Shown here one piece after another: positions 34,685 to 48,543 of a stretch of 64,000 nt of DNA. Origin of the DNA: Variovorax sp. 770b2 (lineage in GTDB: Bacteria; Pseudomonadota; Gammaproteobacteria; Burkholderiales; Burkholderiaceae_C); contig NZ_FOXJ01000001.1 in NCBI RefSeq assembly GCF_900115685.1, positions 1,335,796-1,399,795 of the forward strand, given 5' to 3'. How positions within the stretch are numbered: the stretch's first letter is position 1; each line of letters begins with the position of its first letter. The notes beneath the pieces were generated by a model. That model had not been told where the DNA came from and did no database searches. It saw only the letters and a program-made list of their open reading frames with translations. Both the position numbers and the translations under genes were made by a program.

Positions 34685-36321
34685 GCGACATGAATCCCAC
34701 AACGAAACAGCCGCTTCTCGACGTGAAGGGCCTGCGGATTTCCTTCAGCGGCAAGGAGGTCGTGCATGGCGTCGACTTCCAGATCGGCGCGGGCGAAAAG
34801 CTCGCGCTGGTGGGTGAATCGGGTTCGGGCAAGACCGTCACGGCGCTGTCGCTGCTGCGCCTGGTGCAGAACGCCGACCTCGCGGGCGTCGCAAGGCTCT
34901 TCGGCCCCGAACCTTCGCAGGGCGCGCGCGACCTGCTGGCAATTCCTGAGCGCGAGCTGCGCGGCATCCGCGGCAAGGAGATCGCGATGATCTTCCAGGA
35001 GCCGATGACCGCGCTCAACGCGCTCTACAGCGTGGGCGACCAGATCTCCGAAGTGCTCGAGCTGCACGAGGGGCTTTCTGCCCGCGCGGCACAGGCAGCG
35101 GCGATCCAGTTGCTGGCCGACACCGGCATTCCCGAGCCGGCGCGGCGGGCGAGGTCGTTCCCGCACCAGCTCTCGGGCGGACAGCGCCAGCGCGCCATGA
35201 TCGCGATGGCGCTCGCCTGCAAGCCGCGCCTCCTGTTGGCCGACGAGCCGACCACCGCGCTGGACGTGACGGTGCGGGCGCAGATCCTGGAGCTGCTGGC
35301 CGAGCTGCAGCGCAAGTACGGCATGGCCGTGCTGCTGATCACCCATGACCTGAACCTCGTGCGCCGCTTCGCCGACCGCGTGGCCGTCATGGAGAACGGC
35401 CACATCGTCGAGCACGGCGCCGTGGCGACCGTGTTCGACGCGCCGCAGCATGCCTACACCCGCAAGCTGATCGACAGCCACCCGGAGCGCGACGTGGCGG
35501 CGGTGGCCGCGCGCGCCGACGCTGCACCGGTGCTCGAGGCCAAGGCTTTGCGCGTGAGTTATCCCGTGGCCAGGCCCGGCTTTGCCGGCTGGTTCCGCAA
35601 GGGCGAATTCATCGCGGTGCAGGGCGCCGATTTCCGCATCGTGCCGGGCGAGACGCTGGGCGTGGTCGGCGAATCGGGCTCTGGCAAGTCGACGCTGGCG
35701 CTCGCGGCGCTCGGGCTCCTGAAGCACCAGGGCGAGCTGAAGGTGGACGGCAAGGGCTGGGCGGTCGATCGGGCCTCGGACCTGGCCCTTCGCCGCACGA
35801 TGCAGGTGGTGTTCCAGGACCCGTTTTCCTCGCTCTCGCCGCGCATGACGGTCGAGCAGATCGTGGGGGAGGGGCTGCGCGTGCACGCGCCGGAACTCGA
35901 TACGAAGGCGCGCCGGGCCCGTTCGCTCGCCGCGCTGGCGGACGTGGGGCTGACCGAGGCGCAGTTTCCCGCGCTGCTCGACCGCTATCCGCACGAATTC
36001 TCGGGCGGCCAGCGGCAGCGGCTGGCGATCGCGCGCGCCCTGATCGTCGATCCGCAACTGCTGGTGCTCGACGAGCCGACCAGCGCGCTCGACGTGACGA
36101 TCCAGAAGCAGGTGCTGGGCCTGCTGCAGCGCCTGCAGCGGGAGCGCGGGCTGAGCTACCTCTTGATCACTCACGACGTCGAGGTGATCCGCGCCATGGC
36201 GCACCAGGTCATCGTGATGAAGGACGGAGCCATCCTGGAAACCGGGTCGGTCGAGCGCGTGCTCGATGCGCCGGCGCATCCCTATACGCAAAAGCTGGTG
36301 GCCGCCGCGCTGCTGGAATAG
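34681..36321 (+). CDS. yejF: Peptide ABC transporter dual ATPase (YejF-type)
   Basis: A 546-residue protein with two tandem ABC nucleotide-binding domains. Domain 1 has Walker A GESGSGKT near 43, the [10 protein letters not shown] signature and [13 protein letters not shown]. Domain 2 has GESGSGKST near 325, [13 protein letters not shown] and [13 protein letters not shown]. Both sites look intact. I prefer GTG 34681, which overlaps the yejE stop (GTGA) with AAGG spaced 7 nt upstream; ATG 34690 three codons later is an alternative. It energises the Yej importer. Confidence 0.92.
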   Translation: MSDMNPTTKQPLLDVKGLRISFSGKEVVHGVDFQIGAGEKLALVGESGSGKTVTALSLLRLVQNADLAGVARLFGPEPSQGARDLLAIPERELRGIRGKEIAMIFQEPMTALNALYSVGDQISEVLELHEGLSARAAQAAAIQLLADTGIPEPARRARSFPHQLSGGQRQRAMIAMALACKPRLLLADEPTTALDVTVRAQILELLAELQRKYGMAVLLITHDLNLVRRFADRVAVMENGHIVEHGAVATVFDAPQHAYTRKLIDSHPERDVAAVAARADAAPVLEAKALRVSYPVARPGFAGWFRKGEFIAVQGADFRIVPGETLGVVGESGSGKSTLALAALGLLKHQGELKVDGKGWAVDRASDLALRRTMQVVFQDPFSSLSPRMTVEQIVGEGLRVHAPELDTKARRARSLAALADVGLTEAQFPALLDRYPHEFSGGQRQRLAIARALIVDPQLLVLDEPTSALDVTIQKQVLGLLQRLQRERGLSYLLITHDVEVIRAMAHQVIVMKDGAILETGSVERVLDAPAHPYTQKLVAAALLE

Positions 36322-36340
36322 AACGAAAAGAGACGAAGAA

Positions 36341-37537
36341 ATGTCGGTAAACGGACAGGACCGCCGCGGCGCCTGGCGCGCGGCGCTGGCCTGCATGGTC
36401 ACGCTGGCTGTGGCGATGGGCCTCGGGCGCTTTGCCTTCACGCCCATGCTGCCCATCATGCTGGGCGAAGGAAAGCTGGAATTGGCCGGGGGCGGCGTGC
36501 TGGCGTCGCTCAATTACCTGGGTTATTTCCTCGGGGCGGTGAGCTGCGCGGCCATCGGGATCAAGGCGTCGAGCATGGTCCGCGGCGGGCTGGCCGCGAC
36601 CGCGGCTTTGCTGATCGGAATGGGGCTGCTTCACAGCTTTGCGGGCTGGGGCATCCTGCGTGCGGCGGCCGGCGTGATGAGCGCCTGGGTCTTCGTCTTC
36701 GCCTCGGGCTGGGGCCTGCGGCGGCTGGCCGAAACGAATTCGCCGACGCTGGCCGGGGTGATCTACACCGGGCCTGGCATCGGTATCGCCATGACCGGGC
36801 TGCTCGGCGGGGCGCTGGGGCGCTGGGGTTCCGAGGTGGGATGGATCGGTTTGGGCCTGTTGGCCGTGGTGCTCATCGCGGCGATCTGGCGGGTGTTCGA
36901 TGACGGCGAGGCCGCGCAAGGCGGCAGTACGAAAGCCCCCGTGGCCGCAAGCCGCGTGACGGCATCCGGCGCGGATCGCAGCGATGCGATCTGGCTGGTC
37001 GCGCTCTATGGGCTGGCAGGCTTCGGCTACATCATCACGGCCACCTTCCTTCCAGTGATCGCGCGACAGGCGCTGCCGGGATCGTCCTGGCCCGATTTCT
37101 TCTGGCCGCTGTTCGGTGCGGCCATCATTCCGGGCGCGTTGATCGGCGCCCGCGCGCCCGTCCACTGGGACAACAGGCTGCTGCTGGCGACCGCCTACGC
37201 ATTGCAGGCGCTGGGCGTGGTGCTCTCCGTGGCGTGGCCGACGATCGTTGGTTTCGCGCTGGGCAGCCTGCTGCTGGGCATGCCGTTCACCGCCATCACG
37301 CTTTTCGCCATGCGGGAGGCGCGCCGGCTGCGTGGCAATGCGGCGGCGGGGCTGATCGGTTATGCCACGGCGTCCTATGGGGTGGGGCAGATCATCGGAC
37401 CGCTGTTCGCGGCGCCCCTGGCGCAGCGCACCGGATCTTTCGAGCAGCCATTGCTGGTCGCGGCGGCGGCACTGGCGCTCGGCGCGGTGTTGTTTGCGGT
37501 GGTCTGGTCGAAATCTCGTCGCTCAATGGCAGTCTGA
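36341..37537 (+). CDS. YbfB/YjiJ-family MFS transporter
   Basis: A 398-residue protein with about 12 hydrophobic segments. The opening ACMVTLAVAMGLGRFAFTPM followed by LPIMLGEG is the signature of the YbfB/YjiJ MFS family. The substrate is unknown. It starts 19 bp after yejF and may share its transcript. The terminator-like hairpin at 37594 lies 57 bp after its stop. Confidence 0.85.
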   Translation: MSVNGQDRRGAWRAALACMVTLAVAMGLGRFAFTPMLPIMLGEGKLELAGGGVLASLNYLGYFLGAVSCAAIGIKASSMVRGGLAATAALLIGMGLLHSFAGWGILRAAAGVMSAWVFVFASGWGLRRLAETNSPTLAGVIYTGPGIGIAMTGLLGGALGRWGSEVGWIGLGLLAVVLIAAIWRVFDDGEAAQGGSTKAPVAASRVTASGADRSDAIWLVALYGLAGFGYIITATFLPVIARQALPGSSWPDFFWPLFGAAIIPGALIGARAPVHWDNRLLLATAYALQALGVVLSVAWPTIVGFALGSLLLGMPFTAITLFAMREARRLRGNAAAGLIGYATASYGVGQIIGPLFAAPLAQRTGSFEQPLLVAAAALALGAVLFAVVWSKSRRSMAV

Positions 37538-37550
37538 GCCGCAATGCCCC

Positions 37551-37578
37551 TTCATTTATCACACGAATAGCATATAAT
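37551..37578 (+). promoter_or_regulatory. Putative sigma70 promoter of the rimP operon
   Basis: A perfect -10 box TATAAT (37573-37578) lies in an AT-rich island between the MFS gene and rimP. The best -35 candidate at 16 bp spacing, TTCATT (37551-37556), matches the consensus poorly. Transcription would start near 37585, just before a terminator hairpin. Confidence 0.5.
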
Positions 37579-37593
37579 TCGAGGCTCACGACC

Positions 37594-37625
37594 AAACGGG
37601 CGGGTACCAACCGCCCGTTTTTTTT
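37594..37625 (+). terminator. Perfect intrinsic terminator in the rimP leader (possible attenuator)
   Basis: The arms AAACGGGCGG (37594-37603) and CCGCCCGTTT (37611-37620) are perfectly complementary over 10 bp around a 7-nt loop and run into a T8 tract (37618-37625). It can end transcripts from the MFS gene, but it also lies about 10 nt after the start site predicted from the TATAAT box, as in attenuated leaders. Confidence 0.88.
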
Positions 37626-37724
37626 GGTCTATGCATTCTTGATCATTCGCCGCATTTGCTGCACTCGCAATGGCGGATATCGCGAATTCGGCGAATTGAG
37701 TATTTAAAAGGCACTTTCGAACAC

Positions 37725-38363
37725 GTGGCATTGCAGCAAATAGTGGAACAAACCGTGGCCGGTCTCGGCTACGACCTGGTCGAGATCGAGCGCTCGGCCG
37801 GGGGATTGCTGCGCGTGACGATTGATTTGCCCTGGACGGCCCCCACTTCCGAAGCTGTGGCTGCCGGCGTGCCGGAACCTTTCGTGACGGTCGAAGATTG
37901 CGAGAAGGTGACGCGGCAACTGCAGTTCGCGCTCGAGGTCGATGGTGTCGATTACAAGCGGCTCGAGGTGTCCTCGCCCGGTATCGACAGGCCGTTGCGC
38001 AACGAGCAGGATTTCGGGCGTTTCGAAGGTCATGTGATCGACCTCACGCTCAAGGCGCCCATGGGTGCCGCGGCGGCGGGCCAGGTGTCGGCCACGCGCA
38101 AGAAGTTTCGCGGCACGCTGGAGCGTGTCGAGGGCGCCGATGGCGCCCGGGGGTGGCAAATCGTCTGGAGCGATGCGCCCGAACCCAAGCCGGGTCAAAA
38201 AGTGAGCAAGAAGCGCCTGCCTGCACCGTTGCGGGCGCTGGGCTTCGTGCTGGACGAGCTGCGCGATGCGCGGCTCGCGCCCATTGTGGATTTCAAGGGC
38301 CGCAAGGCCAAAACCCAACCGGGTTTTTCGGATATTGACGACGGAACGAATGTTCCGGACTGA
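37725..38363 (+). CDS. rimP: Ribosome maturation factor RimP
   Basis: A 212-residue 30S assembly factor. The N-terminal domain (about 1-90) contains [19 protein letters not shown] and [28 protein letters not shown] is the family's central signature. The Sm-like C-terminal domain is longer than in E. coli RimP (150), as is common in betaproteobacteria. The start is GTG 37725 ([11 protein letters not shown]). It is first in the rimP-nusA-infB-rbfA-truB-typA series; nusA begins 16 bp later. Confidence 0.92.
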   Translation: MALQQIVEQTVAGLGYDLVEIERSAGGLLRVTIDLPWTAPTSEAVAAGVPEPFVTVEDCEKVTRQLQFALEVDGVDYKRLEVSSPGIDRPLRNEQDFGRFEGHVIDLTLKAPMGAAAAGQVSATRKKFRGTLERVEGADGARGWQIVWSDAPEPKPGQKVSKKRLPAPLRALGFVLDELRDARLAPIVDFKGRKAKTQPGFSDIDDGTNVPD

Positions 38364-38379
38364 ACAGAGGAGTGGTGGC

Positions 38380-39873
38380 ATGAATCGCGAAATGTTGATG
38401 TTGGTGGATGCGATCTCGCGCGAGAAGAACGTCGAGCGCGACGTCGTCTTCGGCGCGGTCGAATCCGCACTGGCGCAAGCCACCAAGAAGCTCCATCAGG
38501 GCGACGTGGACATCCGCGTCGCAGTCGATCGCGACAGCGGCGACTACGAGACCTTCCGCCGCTGGCACGTCGTTCCCGACGAGGCCGGCCTGCAACTGCC
38601 CGACCAGGAAATCCTCCTGTTCGAAGCCAAGGAAGAAATGTCGGACATCGAAGTCGGCGAGTACATCGAAGAAGCGGTGGACTCGGTGCCGATCGGCCGC
38701 ATCGGCGCCATGGCCGCCAAGCAGGTGATCCTGCAGAAGATCCGCGACGCCGAGCGCGAGATGCTGCTCAACGATTTCATGTCGCGCGGCGACAAGATCT
38801 TCGTGGGCACCGTCAAGCGCCTGGACAAGGGCGACATCATCGTGGAGGCCGGCCGCGTCGAAGGGCGCCTGCGCCGCAGCGAGATGATCGCCAAGGAGAA
38901 CCTGCGCAATGGCGACCGCGTGCGGGCCATGATCATGGAAGTCGACCTGACGCTGCGCGGCGCGCCGATCATCCTGTCGCGCTCGGCGCCTGAATTCATG
39001 ATCGAGCTGTTCCGCCAGGAAGTGCCCGAGATCGAGCAGGGCCTCCTCGAAATCAAGAGCTGCGCCCGCGACCCGGGTTCGCGCGCCAAGATCGCCGTGC
39101 TCTCGCACGACAAGCGCGTCGATCCGATCGGCACCTGCGTCGGCGTGCGCGGCACCCGCGTCAACGCCGTCACGAACGAACTCGCCGGCGAGCGCGTGGA
39201 CATCGTGCTGTGGAGCGAAGACCCGGCCCAGTTCGTGATCGGCGCCCTGGCCCCGGCCAACGTGTCCTCGATCGTGGTGGACGAAGAAAAGCACGCCATG
39301 GACGTGGTGGTCGACGAGGAAAACCTCGCCATCGCCATCGGCCGCGGCGGCCAGAACGTGCGCCTGGCTTCCGACCTCACCGGCTGGAAGATCAACATCA
39401 TGGATGCCAACGAGTCGGCCCAGAAGCAGGCGACCGAAACGGATGCCAGCCGCAAGCTCTTCATGGAAAAGCTCGACGTCGATGAGGAAATCGCCGACAT
39501 CCTGATCTCCGAAGGCTTCAACAGCCTGGAAGAAGTCGCGTATGTGCCGATCTCCGAAATGCTCGAGATCGAAGCGTTCGACGAAGACACCATCAATGAG
39601 CTGCGCTCGCGTGCCAAGGATGCGCTGCTGACCATGGAAATCGCCAAGGAAGAGGGCGTGGAGACCCAGTCGTCGGTGTCGCAGAATCTGCGCGACCTCG
39701 AAGGCCTGGACCCCGAGCTGATTCCCAAGTTGGCCGAAGCGGGTGTGAACACCCGCGACGACCTCGCCGACCTCGCGGTCGATGAACTCACCGAGATCAC
39801 CGGCCACAGCGCCGATGACGCCAAAGCCCTCATCTTGAAAGCCCGCGAACATTGGTTCGCCGGCCAAGAGTGA
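38380..39873 (+). CDS. nusA: Transcription termination/antitermination factor NusA
   Basis: A 497-residue NusA. It has the N-terminal RNA polymerase-binding domain (1-135, [18 protein letters not shown]), the S1 domain (about 136-200, [14 protein letters not shown]), two KH domains (about 230-345, with [14 protein letters not shown] and [15 protein letters not shown]) and two C-terminal acidic repeats (about 365-495) as in proteobacterial NusA. ATG 38380 has GAGGAG upstream. NusA modulates pausing and termination, so it could feed back on the hairpin in the rimP leader. Confidence 0.96.
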   Translation: MNREMLMLVDAISREKNVERDVVFGAVESALAQATKKLHQGDVDIRVAVDRDSGDYETFRRWHVVPDEAGLQLPDQEILLFEAKEEMSDIEVGEYIEEAVDSVPIGRIGAMAAKQVILQKIRDAEREMLLNDFMSRGDKIFVGTVKRLDKGDIIVEAGRVEGRLRRSEMIAKENLRNGDRVRAMIMEVDLTLRGAPIILSRSAPEFMIELFRQEVPEIEQGLLEIKSCARDPGSRAKIAVLSHDKRVDPIGTCVGVRGTRVNAVTNELAGERVDIVLWSEDPAQFVIGALAPANVSSIVVDEEKHAMDVVVDEENLAIAIGRGGQNVRLASDLTGWKINIMDANESAQKQATETDASRKLFMEKLDVDEEIADILISEGFNSLEEVAYVPISEMLEIEAFDEDTINELRSRAKDALLTMEIAKEEGVETQSSVSQNLRDLEGLDPELIPKLAEAGVNTRDDLADLAVDELTEITGHSADDAKALILKAREHWFAGQE

Positions 39874-39897
39874 TGGTCATGGAGGCACGAAACCAAT

Positions 39898-42858
<2,961 letters not shown>

Positions 42859-42879
42859 GCGTTCGATGCGACCGAGTCC

Positions 42880-43251
42880 ATGCCGAAAAGAAAAGCTGCC
42901 GCCCCCAACCGCGCGTTCAAGGTTGCCGACCAGATCCAGCGCGATCTGACGGAGCTGATCGCGCGCGAGTTGAAGGACCCGCGCGTGGGCATGGTCACGA
43001 TCCAGGCGGTCGAGGTCACGCCCGACTATGCGCACGCGAAGATCTACTTCAGCATGCTCACGGGCGACGTGACCGAGACCACCGAAGCGTTGAACCAGGC
43101 TGCGGGGTTCCTGCGCAACGGCCTGTTCAAGCGCCTGCATATCCACACCGTGCCGACGCTGCACTTCCTGTTCGACCGCACCACCGAGCGTGCGGCCGAC
43201 ATGAATGCGCTCATTGCACAGGCCGTCGCTTCGCGCTCGAAAGACGACTAG
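42880..43251 (+). CDS. rbfA: Ribosome-binding factor A RbfA
   Basis: A 123-residue KH-fold protein that binds the 30S subunit during 16S rRNA 5'-end maturation. [20 protein letters not shown] and [20 protein letters not shown] are family signatures, and the C-terminus carries [16 protein letters not shown]. Length fits the family (about 120-133). Its stop is 2 bp from the truB start. Confidence 0.94.
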   Translation: MPKRKAAAPNRAFKVADQIQRDLTELIARELKDPRVGMVTIQAVEVTPDYAHAKIYFSMLTGDVTETTEALNQAAGFLRNGLFKRLHIHTVPTLHFLFDRTTERAADMNALIAQAVASRSKDD

Positions 43252-43253
43252 CG

Positions 43254-44222
43254 ATGAATGCGCCACGCACAAGGGTGCAGCGGCGCCCTGTGCATGGGGT
43301 GTTGTTGCTCGACAAACCGCTGGGACTCTCCAGCAACCAGGCCTTGCAGAAGGCCAAGTGGTTGCTGCGTGCCGAAAAAGCGGGCCACACCGGCACGCTC
43401 GATCCGCTGGCCACCGGCGTCTTGCCGCTGTGCTTCGGCGCGGCCACCAAGTTCAGCCAGCTGCACCTGGATGCCGACAAGACCTACGAAGCCACGGCAC
43501 GCCTTGGCATCAAGACCTCGACCGGCGATGCCGAAGGCGAGGTGATTGCCGAGCGTCCGGTGAACGTCACCGCTGAAGACCTGGCCCGCGCCGAGACGCA
43601 GTTCAGCGGCCCGATCCGCCAGATTCCGCCGATGCACAGCGCCCTCAAGAAGGACGGCAAGGCGCTCTACGAATACGCCCGCGAGGGCATCGAGATCGAG
43701 CGCGCACCGCGCGACGTGGTGATCCACGCATTGAAGGTCACGCAGGCTGCCTCCGAATCCGCGGGCAACGCCATCCGGATCGTGGCTTCCGTGAGCAAGG
43801 GCACCTACATCCGCACGCTGGGCGAAGACATCGGCGAGGCGCTGGGCTGCGGCGCGCACCTCACGTCGCTGCGTCGCACGGCCACCGGCGGTTTTGGCGT
43901 GGCGCAGTGCATCACACTCGAAGCGCTCGAAGCCATGGACGAGGAAGAGCGGCTGGCCCAGTTGTTGCCCGCGCAATCCCTGGTCGAGGGCCACGTGATC
44001 GTCACGCTCGGCAGCGAAGATGCGGGGCGCTTTCTGTCCGGCCTGCGCCGCCGTGGCGCGTGGCCCGACGCCGACCACGTGGCGGTTTTTGGCGATACGC
44101 CGCTCGCTTTCCTGGGCACGGCGCACATCGCCGCCAACGAACTGATCCCGGGGCGCTTGCTGAACCCCATCGAAATTCAGCAAATTCTTTTGAACGCACA
44201 ACAGACAGAAGCGACACCATGA
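43254..44222 (+). CDS. truB: tRNA pseudouridine(55) synthase TruB
   Basis: A 322-residue enzyme that makes pseudouridine 55 in the T-loop of tRNAs. The catalytic motif [15 protein letters not shown] holds Asp50. [19 protein letters not shown] is the N-terminal signature, and [17 protein letters not shown] (about 182-198) is conserved. A C-terminal PUA-like region follows. Its stop overlaps the typA ATG (ATGA). Confidence 0.95.
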   Translation: MNAPRTRVQRRPVHGVLLLDKPLGLSSNQALQKAKWLLRAEKAGHTGTLDPLATGVLPLCFGAATKFSQLHLDADKTYEATARLGIKTSTGDAEGEVIAERPVNVTAEDLARAETQFSGPIRQIPPMHSALKKDGKALYEYAREGIEIERAPRDVVIHALKVTQAASESAGNAIRIVASVSKGTYIRTLGEDIGEALGCGAHLTSLRRTATGGFGVAQCITLEALEAMDEEERLAQLLPAQSLVEGHVIVTLGSEDAGRFLSGLRRRGAWPDADHVAVFGDTPLAFLGTAHIAANELIPGRLLNPIEIQQILLNAQQTEATP

Positions 44223-46057
44223 GTACCAAGCAAATCCGCAATATCGCCATCATTGCCCACGTGGACCATGGCAAGACCACCATGGTCGACCAGCTGCTGC
44301 GCCAGTCGGGCACCTTCGCCGAGCACGAGAAGGTCGTCGACACGGTGATGGACAACAACGCCATCGAAAAGGAACGTGGCATCACGATCCTGGCCAAGAA
44401 CTGCGCCGTGACCTGGGAAGGCACGCACATCAACATCGTCGACACCCCGGGCCACGCGGACTTCGGCGGTGAAGTGGAGCGCGCGCTGTCGATGGTCGAC
44501 GGCGTGGTGCTGCTGATCGACGCGCAGGAAGGCCCGATGCCGCAGACGCGCTTCGTGACCAAGAAGGCGCTGGCCCTGGGCCTGAAGCCCATCCTGGTCG
44601 TGAACAAGGTCGACAAGCCGGGTGCGAACCCCGACAAGGTCGTCAACGCCGCCTTCGACCTGTTCGACAAGCTCGGCGCAACCGACGAACAGCTCGACTT
44701 CCCCGTGGTGTACGCCTCGGGCATCAACGGCTGGTCGTCGCTCGAAGAAGGTGCAGCCGGCGAGCAGTGGGGCCCCGACATGTCGGCCCTGTTCAACACC
44801 ATCCTGAACCACGTGCCGTCGCAAAAGGGTGACCCGAACGCACCGCTGCAACTGCAGATTTCCGCACTCGACTTCTCGACTTTCGTCGGCCGCATCGGCG
44901 TGGGCCGCATCAGCCAGGGCACGCTCAGGCCCATGACCGACGTGCTGGTCATGGAAGGCCCGGACGGCAAGACCGTCAAGGGCCGCGTCAACCAGGTGCT
45001 GACCTTCCAGGGCCTGGACCGCGTGCAATCGACCGAAGCCGGCCCCGGCGAAATCGTGCTGATCAACGGCATCACCGACATCGGCATCGGCGTCACCGTG
45101 ACCGACAAGGACAAGCCCGCGCCGCTGCCCATGCTCAAGGTCGACGAACCGACCCTGACCATGAATTTCTGCGTGAACACCAGCCCACTGGCCGGCCGCG
45201 AAGGCAAGTTCGTTACCAGCCGCCAGATCTGGGACCGCCTGCAAAAGGAACTGCAGCACAACGTGGCGCTGCGCGTGAGCGAGACCGGCGAAGAAGGTAT
45301 CTTCGAAGTCATGGGCCGTGGCGAACTGCACCTGACCATCCTGTTGGAAAACATGCGCCGCGAAGGCTATGAAATGGCCGTATCGAAGCCGCGCGTGGTG
45401 TTCCGCACCGTGAACGGCGAAAAGCACGAGCCCATCGAATTGGTCACGGCCGACATCGAAGAAACCCACCAGGGCGGCGTGATGCAGGCACTGGGCGAAC
45501 GCAAGGGCGAACTGGTCAACATGGAACCGGACGGCCGCGGTCGCGTGCGCCTCGAGTACCGCATTCCGGCACGCGGCCTGATCGGTTTCACGAACGAATT
45601 CCTGAACCTGACGCGCGGCTCGGGCCTCATCAGCAACATCTTCGACAGCTACGAAGCGCACAAGGGTGACATCGGAAGCCGCAAGAACGGCGTGCTGATC
45701 TCGATGGACGACGGTGAAATCTTCACCTACGCCCTGGGCAAGCTGGACGACCGCGGCCGCATGTTCGTGAAGGCGAACGACCCGGTGTACGAAGGCATGA
45801 TCGTCGGCATCCACAGCCGCGACAACGACCTGGTGGTGAACGCCACGCGCACCAAGCAGCTGACCAACTTCCGCGTGAGCGGCAAGGAAGACGCGATCAA
45901 GATCACCCCCCCGATCGACCTCACGCTGGAATACGGCGTCGAGTTCATCGAGGACGACGAACTGGTCGAAATCACGCCCAAGAGCGTGCGCCTGCGCAAG
46001 CGTTTCCTGAAGGAAAGCGACCGCAAGCGGGCCGGCCGCGACACATCGATGGGCTGA
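44219..46057 (+). CDS. typA: Ribosome-dependent GTPase TypA/BipA
   Basis: A 612-residue translational GTPase. The G domain has AHVDHGKT (13-20), RGITI (switch I), DTPGHADF and NKVDKPG; EF-G-like domains and the TypA-specific C-terminal domain follow ([18 protein letters not shown] and [13 protein letters not shown]). TypA aids 50S assembly and growth under stress and cold. Its ATG overlaps the truB stop, so it is coupled to the rimP-truB operon. Confidence 0.95.
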   Translation: MSTKQIRNIAIIAHVDHGKTTMVDQLLRQSGTFAEHEKVVDTVMDNNAIEKERGITILAKNCAVTWEGTHINIVDTPGHADFGGEVERALSMVDGVVLLIDAQEGPMPQTRFVTKKALALGLKPILVVNKVDKPGANPDKVVNAAFDLFDKLGATDEQLDFPVVYASGINGWSSLEEGAAGEQWGPDMSALFNTILNHVPSQKGDPNAPLQLQISALDFSTFVGRIGVGRISQGTLRPMTDVLVMEGPDGKTVKGRVNQVLTFQGLDRVQSTEAGPGEIVLINGITDIGIGVTVTDKDKPAPLPMLKVDEPTLTMNFCVNTSPLAGREGKFVTSRQIWDRLQKELQHNVALRVSETGEEGIFEVMGRGELHLTILLENMRREGYEMAVSKPRVVFRTVNGEKHEPIELVTADIEETHQGGVMQALGERKGELVNMEPDGRGRVRLEYRIPARGLIGFTNEFLNLTRGSGLISNIFDSYEAHKGDIGSRKNGVLISMDDGEIFTYALGKLDDRGRMFVKANDPVYEGMIVGIHSRDNDLVVNATRTKQLTNFRVSGKEDAIKITPPIDLTLEYGVEFIEDDELVEITPKSVRLRKRFLKESDRKRAGRDTSMG

Positions 46058-46072
46058 CCCTCCGAGGGTGCC

Positions 46073-47002
46073 ATGCGCCTGACGCACGGCGGGGCTGTGT
46101 GGCTGATGGTCGTCGTGACCCTGATGTGGGGCACGGCGGGCGTCGTCACACGGCACCTGGCGCAGGCGCACAGTTTCGAGATCACCTTCTGGCGCAGCCT
46201 CTTCACGACGCTGGCGCTGCTGGTGATCTTGCCGCTTTGGCGGGGGCGCGCCGTGTTCTCGCAACTGCGCAGCGGCGGGCGCGAGCTCTGGATCTCGGGC
46301 GTCTGCTGGGCCGTGATGTTCACGGCCTTCATGGTGGCGCTCACGATGGCCTCGACAGCGAGCGTGCTGGTCACGATGTCGCTCGGGCCGCTGCTCACCG
46401 CGCTGGCCGCGCGTGTCTTCATCGGTCATCGGCTGCCTGCACGCACGTGGGGAGCGATCGTGGTGGCCGGGATGGGCATCGGCTGGATGTACGGCACGCA
46501 GCTGATGCAGGGCGACTCGGGCGGTTTGGGCGGCTCGCTGCTCGGAACGCTCGTTGCGCTGTGCGTGCCGATCGCCGGGGCCACCAACTGGACCGTCGTG
46601 CAGCATGCGCATGCCAAGGGGCACGACATCGACCTGGTGCCCGCGGTGCTGATCGGCGCCGTGCTCACCGCCTTGTTCACCTTGCCCTTTGCCTTGCCGT
46701 TCCAGGCGAGTGCGCACGATCTCGGTTTGCTGGCTTTCCTGGGCGTGTTCCAGCTTGCGATTCCGTGTGTGCTGTCGGTGCTGTGCGCACAGGTATTGAA
46801 GGCGCCCGAGGTCGCGTTGCTGGCCTTGCTCGAAGTGATCTTCGGCATCGCGCTGGCGTGGATCGGCGCGGGTGAAGAGCCCGCCGCCAGCGTGCTGACC
46901 GGCGGTGCGCTGGTCATCGGCGCGCTGGTGTTCAACGAACTGCTGGCGCTGCGCGGGCGCCGCACCACGGCGGCCGACACCGCATTGCCGGGCGCGCACT
47001 AG
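46073..47002 (+). CDS. EamA/DMT-family transporter
   Basis: A 309-residue membrane protein with about ten hydrophobic segments arranged as two EamA repeats (about 8-140 and 155-290). The first repeat opens with LMVVVTLMWGTAGVVTRHLA, typical of drug/metabolite transporters; SVLVTMSLGPLLTALAARVF and the C-terminal LALLEVIFGIALAWIGAGEE are conserved features. The substrate is unknown. It follows typA by 15 bp and may be its last operon partner. Confidence 0.85.
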   Translation: MRLTHGGAVWLMVVVTLMWGTAGVVTRHLAQAHSFEITFWRSLFTTLALLVILPLWRGRAVFSQLRSGGRELWISGVCWAVMFTAFMVALTMASTASVLVTMSLGPLLTALAARVFIGHRLPARTWGAIVVAGMGIGWMYGTQLMQGDSGGLGGSLLGTLVALCVPIAGATNWTVVQHAHAKGHDIDLVPAVLIGAVLTALFTLPFALPFQASAHDLGLLAFLGVFQLAIPCVLSVLCAQVLKAPEVALLALLEVIFGIALAWIGAGEEPAASVLTGGALVIGALVFNELLALRGRRTTAADTALPGAH

Positions 47003-47014
47003 TCGCCCAAGGAT

Positions 47015-48457
47015 CTACTCGGGCACCGCGGCGGCGTCCGTCACGCCCAAGCCGATCAGCCGGGCTTCCGTCACTGCCCGGATAAAGCGCCTTGCGAAGT
47101 CGTCGCTCATGCGCCAGTTGCCGTTGTCCTGCACGAAAGTGAATTCGCCGCGCAGCGGCAGCGACTGCGCGCGGCCGATGGTGACCAGCAGGCTGTCGTT
47201 GTATTCGACGACCAACGGACAGACCCGGCTCACGCCGTCGTCATGCACACGGCAGGGGCCGGCGGGCTCGAAGTCGGCGATCTCGCGCTCGCGGTCGGCG
47301 TCGGTGACCACGAGGCCGGTGGTGGAACGCTGGCGCTCGAGCTGGCGCTGGAGCATTGCCGCGGCAGGCGAGTTCGACTGCAACGCGGCCACGCCGTCAC
47401 GGAAGGCCTTCTCCGCTGCCGGGCGCCCGATGGGCTCGGCGTTGTAGAGCGGCTTGCCCTTGGCATCCAGATTGCCGAAGCGGGCCTCCACGATGACCGG
47501 GTCGGCGCCGCGCACCGTCATCTTGTCGCTATCGCTGTCGTTTTTGGCGGAGGCCGGGCCGATCGTGTACGCGATCGACTTGGTCCCGTCTTCCAGAATC
47601 ATCGTCGCCATGCAGCCGCGGGTGCGCTCGTCCTTGCGGTAGCCGATTTCGCGCAGCCCGCTCAGGGTCGGGATGCCGACTTCGCGCAGGCCCTGGGTGC
47701 GCGCATCGATCGACACGCGGAGCATCAGGCCCTGCAGCGTCTTGCGCGTGGCGTCGGCGTTGCAGGCCGGCACGCCGTCTGGCGCGAAGAAGTACCAGCC
47801 GAGGCCGCCCACGACCGCCAGCGTGGCCAGCCGGGAGAGCCAGGCGCCCCGGCGGCGCTTGCCTTGCGCATCGGCCTGCCACGCGCCTGACGTCTTTTCG
47901 TCGGCCGCAATCTCTTGCTGCGCCTCGGCCACGATGCGCGCCCGGTCTGCCGCCATGGCGAAGGCCGGCTCGGCCGCGACTTCGGCGCGCGTGGCCTCGA
48001 ACCGTTCTTTTTCGAGCGGGCCGTCGATCACCATCCAGGCCAGCGTGGCGGCCGGTGCGGCGGGCACGCTGCCGACCAACGGCATTTCCTCGAGCGCCAT
48101 GTCCCGCGTCTGGGCATCGACGAGGCCGTCGCTGAAGAGCGCGTTCACGGCTTCATGCGTGATGCCGCGGTCGCCAAGCTCCACGAACTCCTCGGCCTCG
48201 TATGCGAGTTCGGCTGCATCGTCGGCGGTGGCGACCGGCGGCGAGGCCTCCTCGAGCCGTTCGACGGCGGCGTCGATTTCTTCCTGGGTGACCAGGCCCT
48301 TCACGCACATCCAGGCCAGCGCGTGCGCGGGGCCGGGAATCGGCGGGAGCGTGGCCGTTTCGAGATGGGCGAGCACGGCGTCGTGCTGCGCGTCGGTGAT
48401 CAGGCCGTAGGAGAGAAGGGCGAGGAACGCATCCGGATTCGCAGCTGCAGGATTCAT
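47015..48457 (-). CDS. Single-pass membrane protein with four internal repeats, unknown function
   Basis: A 480-residue protein I cannot place in a family. The cytoplasmic part holds four related helical units around 'GL(I/V)(T/D)': LLSYGLITDAQHDAVLAHL (14-32), VKGLVTQEEIDAAVERL (52-68), LFSDGLVDAQTRDMALEEM (107-125) and VIDGPLEKERFEATRAEV (143-160). A larger duplication (11-71 versus 104-163) shares ALAWM/TLAWM. One membrane segment (about 207-224) follows a basic RRRGAWLSR. The extracytoplasmic part (225-480) has Cys232, 282, 402 and 413, which could form disulfides. ATG 48457 is chosen; the frame extends to 48490. It converges with the EamA gene. Confidence 0.7.
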   Translation of the reverse strand: MNPAAANPDAFLALLSYGLITDAQHDAVLAHLETATLPPIPGPAHALAWMCVKGLVTQEEIDAAVERLEEASPPVATADDAAELAYEAEEFVELGDRGITHEAVNALFSDGLVDAQTRDMALEEMPLVGSVPAAPAATLAWMVIDGPLEKERFEATRAEVAAEPAFAMAADRARIVAEAQQEIAADEKTSGAWQADAQGKRRRGAWLSRLATLAVVGGLGWYFFAPDGVPACNADATRKTLQGLMLRVSIDARTQGLREVGIPTLSGLREIGYRKDERTRGCMATMILEDGTKSIAYTIGPASAKNDSDSDKMTVRGADPVIVEARFGNLDAKGKPLYNAEPIGRPAAEKAFRDGVAALQSNSPAAAMLQRQLERQRSTTGLVVTDADREREIADFEPAGPCRVHDDGVSRVCPLVVEYNDSLLVTIGRAQSLPLRGEFTFVQDNGNWRMSDDFARRFIRAVTEARLIGLGVTDAAAVPE

Positions 48458-48488
48458 GCGGCGATTCTGCCGTGGTGCGTGCACCAAC

Positions 48489-48519
48489 AAAAAAGGCCCC
48501 GGCGTGCGCCGGAGCCTTT
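48489..48519 (-). terminator. Rho-independent terminator after the Yx(FWY)xxD lipoprotein gene
   Basis: The arms 48492-48503 and 48508-48519 pair over 12 bp with one mismatch around a 4-nt loop. On the minus strand a T6 run follows. It lies 25 bp after the lipoprotein stop. Confidence 0.82.
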
Positions 48520-48543
48520 GCGATCAGATGACCACCGTGCCGA

